Made by a program: the position numbers and the translations under genes
The notes under the pieces: model-generated
Told to the model about the DNA's origin: nothing
What the model saw: the letters and a program-made list of their open reading frames with translations, nothing else
Databases searched by the model: none
In this document: piece after piece, positions 14,989-22,497 of the stretch
Layout of the letters: each line of letters starts with the position of its first letter
How positions within the stretch are numbered: position 1 is the stretch's first letter
From: SHLQ01 sp964196045
GTDB lineage: Bacteria > Actinomycetota > Acidimicrobiia > Acidimicrobiales > SHLQ01
NCBI GenBank assembly: GCA_964196045.1
Contig: CAXMRH010000174.1
Location: forward strand, 1-24,914
Length of the DNA: 24,914 nucleotides
Reading direction: 5' to 3'

Positions 14989-17205
14989 ATGACATACGAT
15001 CTCCGACTCTCAGTGCGGGTCCTCTTTCTGGCGTTCGCAATCTGTGCAACGCTCGTAGCCGTTCTGGCTGCAACGTCCGAACGAGCTGTCGCGGCTGTCG
15101 CTGACGTCGTCGTCAGCGAACTCATGTACAACCCGGAGTCGGACCTCGACACCGACGAGTTTCTCGAGATCCACAACACCGGGAACACGACGGTCGATAT
15201 CGGAGACTGGTGCGTCGATGGGGCCAGCTTCTGTTTTCCGGCCGGAACGACGATCGTCGCCGATGAGTACCTAGTGATCAGCCCGGACCCCGCTCGACTC
15301 TTGGCGGTGTACGGAGTGACCTCTGCGGGCACCTACGACGGCGGACTCAAGAATGGCGGGGAGAGCATTCAGCTCCTCGATGCCGGTGGCGCGATTGTGC
15401 ACGAGTTCTCCTACGACGACACGGGCGTTTGGCCGACCCTTCCCGACGGCGAAGGACCAAGCCTCGAGTTGATGGCGCTCGACGCACGCTCGAGCGCCTG
15501 GGGTTGGGTCGCCTCGAGCGCGGCTAGCGGCCACACCGCCGGTGGTCCCAACAGCGAGTCGGTAGCTGGCACGCCGCCCTCGATCACCGACGTGACCGCA
15601 TCGGCGGCATCACCCGCTGCCGGCGAGGCCGTGACCGTGAAGGCCACGATCACGAACGCAACATCTCCACCGCAACTCGTTTGGCGCACAGACCTCGGAT
15701 CCGACTCCACCATTCAGATGAGCGGTGTGGCGCCGAGTTTCAGCGCCACGATTCCCGGCCAGTCAGCGGGAACATTGCTCGAGTATCGAATCGAGACAGA
15801 CGGGGCCTTCGATCATCGTTGGCCTCGGCACGACGACTCGAGGGCGACCCTCGGCGTCTTCTACCCGCGCACCGTCGCGTCGAATCTGCCGGTGTTCGAG
15901 TGGTTCATCCGCGACGCCGACTACGACTCGATGATCACCGACCATCTCGAGGACGACATGTTGTTCGAGAGCGTGCTGGTCGTTGGCGATGAGGTCATGA
16001 CCGGGGCCAAGGTCCGAGTCCGCGGATCGTCATCTCGTTTTCTGCCCAAGGTGAATTTCAAATGGGAGCTTCCGCAGGGTCATGATCTCGAGGGTGTGGG
16101 TCTGCTCATCGAGGCGATCGACGAGTTCGCCATGCAGGGTGAATTCAGCGACCGGACCTACGGGCGAAGTCTGCTCACCTGGCGTGCGTTCGAGATGGTT
16201 GGAATCCCGACAACGCAGACCTTCAAGATCCGAGTCGAGCGCAACGGTGAGTTCCACGGGCTCTACAGCTACATGGATACGTACGACAAGACCTGGCGCA
16301 AGCGCTTCGACATCCATGAAAACGGATCGTTCTATAAGGCGCAGTCCGGCGCGTTCTCGGACCGAAAGATCGAGAAACGTTGGGATCTAAAGGACGGCTC
16401 GCAGGGATTCGTCCCCCTGGAGGCGATGCTCGATGTGATCATCGACGGGAGCCCGGCCGAGCGAGAAGCCTACGTTCGTGCGAACTTCGATGTCCCACAA
16501 ATGATCGACTACGCCGCAGTCACGGCCTTGTCGCAGCACATCGACTCGGCATCGAAAAACTTCTATGCATACTTGCCGAACGACACGGGTAAGTGGCAGC
16601 TGATTCCATGGGATCTCGATCACACCTGGGGAAACACCTGCTGTCCAGTGTTCAGTGATTTCGTCACGCCGGCTGAACCGGGTGACAAGGTCAACCTCAT
16701 GCTCGACGCGCTTCTCGCAGTCGACGAGTACGAAGCTCAATATTTTGTGCGGGTGAAGGAATTGCGCGACCAGCTTCTCGCACCTGGGTTGCTCGAGGGC
16801 ATCTTCGACGCTGAGGTCGGCATCGCTGCATCTGAGGCCGCTCTCGACAAGGCGATCTGGGGGCAGTGTTGCTCGGTGTCGTTCGACCGCAACGAACTCT
16901 TCGGCGACATCGAGGCGCGTCGGGTCGTGTTCGACAATGATCCTCGGGTCGGTGGGGGCGGTCCAAATCCCGTGGAGTTCGAGTGTTCTGTGTCCTTCGC
17001 CGGGAACGATGCCGTGGTGTCGTTCGCTGGTCCTCGTGGCGACCGTGAGTTTCTTCGGAGTGTTGAGTCCGGTTGGGTGGCGACGGTGACCGGCCAGGCG
17101 AGCGAGACGGTTGCCGGTGGCGCGGGTGACTCGTACTTCGTGCGGCTGAAAGGCAACGGTTACAGCGACACGCCGCTAGGACGCACCGATGTGACGTGTG
17201 CGTGA
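14989..17205 (+). CDS. Secreted lamin-tail-domain / CotH-kinase-family protein
   Basis: 738 aa from ATG 14989, the nearest start to the signal peptide (MTYDLRLSVRVLFLAFAICATL..., cleavage near residues 35-37); an in-frame GTG at 14935 is less likely, and neither has a clear Shine-Dalgarno. Residues about 38-150 form a lamin tail domain (VVVSELMYNPES, EFLEIHNTGNTTVDIGDW, YLVISPDP). An Ig-like linker domain follows (about 200-280). The CotH module (about 320-580) has KVNFKWELP, RTYGRSLLTWRAFEMVGIPTT, NGEFHGLYSYMDTYDKTWRKR and the catalytic-loop-like WDLDHTWGN (Asp542, Asp544). CotH family members are atypical kinases (spore-coat proteins in Bacillus); LTD/CotH fusions are common in exported proteins of environmental bacteria. 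The target is unknown. The context gives no link to purine catabolism. Confidence 0.85.
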   Translation: MTYDLRLSVRVLFLAFAICATLVAVLAATSERAVAAVADVVVSELMYNPESDLDTDEFLEIHNTGNTTVDIGDWCVDGASFCFPAGTTIVADEYLVISPDPARLLAVYGVTSAGTYDGGLKNGGESIQLLDAGGAIVHEFSYDDTGVWPTLPDGEGPSLELMALDARSSAWGWVASSAASGHTAGGPNSESVAGTPPSITDVTASAASPAAGEAVTVKATITNATSPPQLVWRTDLGSDSTIQMSGVAPSFSATIPGQSAGTLLEYRIETDGAFDHRWPRHDDSRATLGVFYPRTVASNLPVFEWFIRDADYDSMITDHLEDDMLFESVLVVGDEVMTGAKVRVRGSSSRFLPKVNFKWELPQGHDLEGVGLLIEAIDEFAMQGEFSDRTYGRSLLTWRAFEMVGIPTTQTFKIRVERNGEFHGLYSYMDTYDKTWRKRFDIHENGSFYKAQSGAFSDRKIEKRWDLKDGSQGFVPLEAMLDVIIDGSPAEREAYVRANFDVPQMIDYAAVTALSQHIDSASKNFYAYLPNDTGKWQLIPWDLDHTWGNTCCPVFSDFVTPAEPGDKVNLMLDALLAVDEYEAQYFVRVKELRDQLLAPGLLEGIFDAEVGIAASEAALDKAIWGQCCSVSFDRNELFGDIEARRVVFDNDPRVGGGGPNPVEFECSVSFAGNDAVVSFAGPRGDREFLRSVESGWVATVTGQASETVAGGAGDSYFVRLKGNGYSDTPLGRTDVTCA

Positions 17206-17233
17206 CTATTCATCCAGCATGTCGAAGAGAGGC

Positions 17234-17638
17234 TCAGTCGTCCTCGTCGAGTTCAGCTTGACGTTTGGCGAGTTCGGCTTCCCGCTCAAGACGCCGTCCC
17301 TTCGCTGCAGTCGACTCGAAACCATCGGACCCTGGGGCACCCGGGGTGGTGGATGCAGGCCAGTCTTCAGAGTCCTCAAGGCCACGAGGTGCGGGCTTCC
17401 CATCGACGCGTGTTGGACGGCTGTAGGTCGCTCCAGGGGTGAAGCCGGCGTTCACTGGCCTCCCGAGTGCAAGCCAGGTCATGGCGCCCAAGGTCGGAAC
17501 GAAGATGACCAGCAACAGCCAAACGATCTTGTCCAAGTTTCGAATCAGGACTCGGTCAGTTGCGATGACGTCGAGCACCGACCAGATCCAGAGCGCAAGA
17601 AGCGCCAAGCCGAACAGTACGGGTACAAGCCTTGCCAT
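17234..17638 (-). CDS. Small membrane protein with PLDc_N domain
   Basis: 134 aa from ATG 17638. Two TM helices (residues about 4-22 and 38-57) frame a short loop, with LIRNLDKIVWLLLVIFVPTLGAMTWLALGRP matching in type the phospholipase-D nuclease N-terminal (PLDc_N) domain. A charged cytoplasmic tail rich in Pro, Glu, Arg and Lys ends in a helical, possibly coiled segment (RRLEREAELAKRQAELDEDD). Such proteins are frequent in actinobacteria and have no firm function. It is convergent with the CotH gene, 28 nt away. Confidence 0.85.
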   Translation of the reverse strand: MARLVPVLFGLALLALWIWSVLDVIATDRVLIRNLDKIVWLLLVIFVPTLGAMTWLALGRPVNAGFTPGATYSRPTRVDGKPAPRGLEDSEDWPASTTPGAPGSDGFESTAAKGRRLEREAELAKRQAELDEDD

Positions 17639-17690
17639 GCATGGAGTGTTCCGTCACTGAGCCGTGTGGTCAAGTGCTGGGCGGCAGATC

Positions 17691-18122
17691 TCAGCGGATC
17701 TTGGTGCCATTGAGTGCGGTGATCATTCCTGCTGCTGCTTTATCGCCGATCTTGTCGAAGAACAGCCGAAGGCCGAAATCGAGGAGACCGAAGGGCCCGT
17801 TCAGCTCGAGCGTCGCATCGTACGTGACGTCGCAGCCGCCGGAGCGGTCAACGACCTCAATGATGTCGTAACTACGAAAGAACGCCGTCTTTGCTTCCGC
17901 GACCATCCTGTTCGGCGAAGCAAACTCGATGACCTCGTATCGAAGCGCCGCGCCGGCTACTTTCACGTCGTATGCGGCTCCGAGGCCCGGACCGTCTCCA
18001 TCAACTTGCAAAGCGGAACTGACCCCAGGATCCCACTCAACGAAATTCTCGAGGTCGGCCATATACGCGAAGGCGTCCTCTCGACTCATGGAGCTGCGGA
18101 TCGTTGTGACGTAGTGGGCCAT
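17691..18122 (-). CDS. SRPBCC / polyketide-cyclase-like protein
   Basis: 143 aa from ATG 18122. An upstream in-frame extension to 18191 adds 23 residues that do not fit the family, and AAAGG lies 8 nt before 18122. The pattern is typical of SRPBCC (START-like) small-ligand-binding proteins: AHYVTTIRSSMSREDAFAYMADLENFVEWDPG at the N-terminus, YEVIEFASPNRMVAEA in the middle and FGLRLFFDKIGDKAAAGM in the C-terminal helix. Such proteins bind hydrophobic or aromatic ligands; no function can be assigned. It is divergent from the ssnA-like gene, and operator site 3 lies in the shared upstream region, so joint regulation is possible. Confidence 0.88.
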   Translation of the reverse strand: MAHYVTTIRSSMSREDAFAYMADLENFVEWDPGVSSALQVDGDGPGLGAAYDVKVAGAALRYEVIEFASPNRMVAEAKTAFFRSYDIIEVVDRSGGCDVTYDATLELNGPFGLLDFGLRLFFDKIGDKAAAGMITALNGTKIR

Positions 18123-18201
18123 GTGGTGTGCCTTTCTGGCCGTTTGAGGATGCCCGAAACTCGACGAGACGACTCTCGCGCGCTCCCACACGACACTCGG
18201 G

Positions 18202-18218
18202 CTTTACATTTTGTAAAG
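18202..18218 (+). promoter_or_regulatory. 17-bp palindromic operator, site 3 (ssnA-like promoter)
   Basis: CTTTACA-TTT-TGTAAAG, identical to site 1. TAAAGT (18214-18219) overlaps it as a -10, which puts the expected start point at the GTG 18226 start codon. It is framed by a further perfect 8-bp repeat, GACACTCG (18192-18199) and CGAGTGTC (18223-18230), so the whole 39-bp region is a nested dyad. It lies between the divergent SRPBCC and ssnA-like genes. Confidence 0.82.
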
Positions 18219-18225
18219 TACTCGA

Positions 18226-19269
18226 GTGTCCGCTTCAGAGCTTGCCGAGAATCAGACGACGGGCCTCGTGTGCGCTCACAACCACTTCTATTCCGCGCTT
18301 GCCCGCGGCATGCCAGCGCCGCCACGTACCCCAACCGAGTTCATCGAGATCCTCGAGCTCGTTTGGTGGCGTCTCGACATGGCGCTTGACCTCGAGATCA
18401 TTGAATGGTCGGCGAAGCTCTCGGCCCTCACCGCACTGGAGAATGGCTGCACGGCGGTTATCGACCATCACGAGTCACCCAACGCGATCGAAGGTTCTCT
18501 GTCCGTAATTGCAGACGCGTGCGCAGAGGTTGGTGTGCGAGTCAATTGCGCCTATGGGGTGACCGATCGTCACGGAGCGTCAGGCGCGGCGGCAGGACTT
18601 GCGGAGAACGACAGGTACTTGTCCGCGGGTGGGCGCGGCATGGTCGGGCTTCATGCCGCATTCACGTGTGAACCCCACACGATCGCCGCAGCAGCAGACC
18701 TCGCGCTTCGCCATGGAGTCGGGGTCCACGTACATGTGGCTGAGGGGCCGAGCGACACCTGGGAGATGCTTCGGGGCCATACCACCGATGATTGGCTCTT
18801 GATCCATGGCGTACACTTGCCGGACGATCACGGCCTCTCCGGCACGATGGTGCACAACGCCCGATCCAACATGAACAACGGCGTTGGATACGCCCGACCG
18901 ATGCGATTCGCGAACTCGATCGCACTGGGTACGGATGGCATCGGTAGCGACATGCTCGACGAATTCCGTGTTTCATTCGTGCGAGCACGAGAGCTCGACG
19001 TCACGATGACTCCCGACGTGATCTGGACGTGGCTCGAAAACGGGCTCGACCTCTTCCCCGAAGCGCGCAACGACGTCGTGACCTGGAACTATGAGCCAAT
19101 GGATCCATGGCGCCTCGCGTACACCACAGGGGTCAGGCCCCTTCGTGTCGAGGTCGATGGTCAGATCCTGTTGGACAACGGTGTTCCCACTCGGGTGGAC
19201 GCCAATGAAATCAAGGCGAAAGCCGCAGAAGCTGCCAATAAGCTCTTCAAAAAACTCGAAGGGGCCTGA
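18226..19269 (+). CDS. ssnA: SsnA-like amidohydrolase, short at both ends of the beta-domain
   Basis: 347 aa from GTG 18226; E. coli SsnA is about 440 aa as I recall it. All active-site parts are present: CAHNHF (metal ligands His18, His20), WWRLDMAL, VIDHHESP, VHVHVAEG (His168/His170), MVHNARSNMNNGVGYA and LGTDGIGSDM (Asp237). The family's N-terminal beta-sandwich (about 55-60 residues before the HxH motif) is missing, and there is no room for it: the operator and a divergent gene lie immediately upstream. A segment near the C-terminus (about residues 275-285) is also shortened. The start lies 7 nt after a -10-like TAAAGT, so it is probably leaderless. SsnA is linked to ring opening in the reductive purine pathway. 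The stop codon lies inside an 18-bp-stem hairpin. Two PLP-enzyme genes follow, probably in one operon. Confidence 0.87.
   Translation: MSASELAENQTTGLVCAHNHFYSALARGMPAPPRTPTEFIEILELVWWRLDMALDLEIIEWSAKLSALTALENGCTAVIDHHESPNAIEGSLSVIADACAEVGVRVNCAYGVTDRHGASGAAAGLAENDRYLSAGGRGMVGLHAAFTCEPHTIAAAADLALRHGVGVHVHVAEGPSDTWEMLRGHTTDDWLLIHGVHLPDDHGLSGTMVHNARSNMNNGVGYARPMRFANSIALGTDGIGSDMLDEFRVSFVRARELDVTMTPDVIWTWLENGLDLFPEARNDVVTWNYEPMDPWRLAYTTGVRPLRVEVDGQILLDNGVPTRVDANEIKAKAAEAANKLFKKLEGA
19129..19143 (+). repeat. GGGGTCAGGCCCCTT element inside the ssnA-like gene
   Basis: This 15-mer is identical to the right arm of the hairpin at 19283-19300 (positions 19286-19300) and to the complement of its left arm. 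Here it is translated in frame as GVRPL. It sits in the shortened C-terminal part of the protein. Confidence 0.7.
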
Positions 19270-19300
19270 CCCCTTTTTCAACAAAGGGGTCAGGCCCCTT
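19259..19300 (+). repeat. Perfect 18-bp inverted repeat (REP-like hairpin)
   Basis: Left arm AAGGGGCCTGACCCCTTT (19259-19276), loop TTCAAC, right arm AAAGGGGTCAGGCCCCTT (19283-19300). The arms pair without mismatch. The stop codon of the ssnA-like gene (19267-19269) lies in the left arm, and the next gene starts 22 nt after the right arm. It resembles dispersed GGGGTCAGRCCCC palindromes found in many bacterial genomes. It may act as an attenuator or mRNA stabiliser between ssnA and the PLP genes; no U-run follows. Confidence 0.85.
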
Positions 19301-19322
19301 GCTCGATCAGACTGGATTACCG

Positions 19323-20861
<1,539 letters not shown>

Positions 20862-20872
20862 TCGGGCGTCCA

Positions 20873-21964
20873 GTGTCGCCAGAACTGAACCCGTTCCTAC
20901 GGTATCGCGATCGTCTCGATAGTTATCAGGCTGTACGTGACGGCCTCATGAGCGACGACCAGTGGGTTGACATCGTGAGCACCTTGGATGTCGCTGTGGA
21001 CAGCGTCGAGGGTCATGGCTTTACGCAGACCCCCATTGTCGAGGCGAAAGAATTGGCTGCCGCAGCCAATCTCGACGTCGACCTCTGGATCAAAGCCGAA
21101 CCGAACAATGTCGGAGGTTCGCACAAGGCGCGGCACTTGATGGGTGTGGCAATACAGATGCTCGTGGACGAAGCCCTGGGCGCTCCGTTCTCCGAGCGGC
21201 TCGCGATCGCCAGCTGCGGAAATGCGGCCATGGGTGCAGGAGTTATTGCTGCAGCGATGAAACGCCCGATCGACATCTTCGTGCCGACATGGGCTGACAC
21301 AACTGTGGTTGCTCGCCTCACCGACCTCGGTTCGACGGTCAATCACAGTGAACGTCGTGAAGGCGAAGCCGGCGATCCGGCATACCTACGGTTCCGCGAG
21401 GCTGTCAAAGGGGGGGCACGGGCCTTCAGTGTTCAGGGAACCGACACTCCGGCGACATTCGACGGTGGACGGACATTGGGATGGGAGCTCGCGGATCAAC
21501 TCCCAGACATCGATGTCATGTACATCCAGGTCGGTGGAGGAGCGCTCGCGACCTCGGTCTCCTTGGCGGTCCCGGATGCACGACTCCACCCGGTCCAGGC
21601 GGAGGGTTGTGCGCCGCTCAGTCGCGCGTGGGATCGCCTCGAGCCCGAGTTCGACTTCGCGGACGCGGAAAAAAATCCTGACGAATACATGTGGCCTTGG
21701 GACGACCCACAGAGCTTCGCCACCGGCATCCTCGACGACATCACGTACGACTGGTTGCCGCTTCTGCGGTGCACCGTCGCTTCCGGTGGTGAACCGATCG
21801 TCGCGCCCGAGTCGCGTATTCGAGAGGCGTACGAAATGGCGCACACGTACACGTCGATCAACGTTTGTTCCACAGGCTCTGCCGGTCTCGCCGGACTACT
21901 CACTCAACCGCCACCGCAGCAAGAACGAGTTGTGTTGCTGTTTACGGGAATCGACCGGAGCTGA
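20873..21964 (+). CDS. Fold-type II PLP-dependent enzyme (threonine-synthase-like)
   Basis: 363 aa from GTG 20873, 11 nt after the preceding stop; the track-like upstream ATG at 20807 would overlap the previous gene and adds a basic non-family stretch. ATG 20948 is another option but would remove conserved LNPFLRYR. Motifs: PLP lysine Lys85 in NNVGGSHKARHLMG, Asn loop SCGNAAMGAG (114-123), phosphate loop QVGGGALATS, and C-terminal CSTGSAGLAGLL. The HKARHLMG form is typical of threonine synthase/ammonia-lyase relatives. It is clearly different from its upstream PLP neighbour, so the pair is not a recent tandem duplication. Its role is probably elimination or deamination of an amino acid made by the pathway (inference). 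Confidence 0.83.
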   Translation: MSPELNPFLRYRDRLDSYQAVRDGLMSDDQWVDIVSTLDVAVDSVEGHGFTQTPIVEAKELAAAANLDVDLWIKAEPNNVGGSHKARHLMGVAIQMLVDEALGAPFSERLAIASCGNAAMGAGVIAAAMKRPIDIFVPTWADTTVVARLTDLGSTVNHSERREGEAGDPAYLRFREAVKGGARAFSVQGTDTPATFDGGRTLGWELADQLPDIDVMYIQVGGGALATSVSLAVPDARLHPVQAEGCAPLSRAWDRLEPEFDFADAEKNPDEYMWPWDDPQSFATGILDDITYDWLPLLRCTVASGGEPIVAPESRIREAYEMAHTYTSINVCSTGSAGLAGLLTQPPPQQERVVLLFTGIDRS

Positions 21965-22000
21965 GTCGTGTCCTCGCCGAGTTGTCCGTTCGGAGGGTCA

Positions 22001-22017
22001 GACCCCAAAGCGGGGTC
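22001..22017. terminator. GACCCC/GGGGTC hairpin between convergent genes
   Basis: GACCCC (22001-22006), loop AAAGC, GGGGTC (22012-22017): perfect 6-bp GC-rich stem between the PLP gene and the GNAT gene, overlapping the GNAT stop codon. The surrounding GGGTCAGACCCC sequence (21995-22006) is a relative of the REP-like element at 19259-19300. Confidence 0.55.
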
Positions 22018-22387
22018 AGCTTGCAGCCGGGCTGAGAAGGTCATGCCATTCCGGGTTCTCGCGGACGTGGTCGGCGGCGAACGAGCACAGCGGTGCGATC
22101 CTGCGTCCCGAATCGCGCAGGTCCTGCAGGAGTCCATCCATCAGACGTCCGGCGTAACCCCGTCCCCGGTACTCGGGCCGCGTTCGGACGTGACGCACGG
22201 TCACGAGGCCATCATGTTCGGTGTACTGGGCGACGCTGACTGCGTCGCCGTCTCGGCGGAGTTCGAAGCGGCCATCAGCGACGTTCTCCACAATGACGAA
22301 CGACGACTCGCCGACAGGCGTAACCGCGGTTTCGGCAAGTTTGGCCGCCAGCACCTCGTTCGACGGTTCATTCAGGTGCGATCTCAT
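22016..22387 (-). CDS. GNAT-family N-acetyltransferase (YjdJ-like)
   Basis: 123 aa from ATG 22387; a TTG at 22408 in the same frame is less likely. The acetyl-CoA-binding signature is clear: VRHVRTRPEYRGRGYAGRLMDGLL (R/Q-x-x-G-x-G/A motif), followed by RRIAPLCSFAADHVRENPEWHDLL, the ending typical of small YjdJ-like GNAT proteins. No Shine-Dalgarno is visible; a -10-like TACGGT lies 9 nt before the ATG, so a near-leaderless transcript is possible. The substrate is unknown. It is the only minus-strand gene within the right-hand catabolic block. Confidence 0.88.
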   Translation of the reverse strand: MRSHLNEPSNEVLAAKLAETAVTPVGESSFVIVENVADGRFELRRDGDAVSVAQYTEHDGLVTVRHVRTRPEYRGRGYAGRLMDGLLQDLRDSGRRIAPLCSFAADHVRENPEWHDLLSPAAS

Positions 22388-22497
22388 AGTGCGGAAACCG
22401 TACTGCAAACAGGTTTCTTCCCCATCTATTCACAGAGGGTCATTGCCGAGGAGCCACTGGTGGACAAGGCTGGAGCAATGCTCAAGGACCTCATCCA

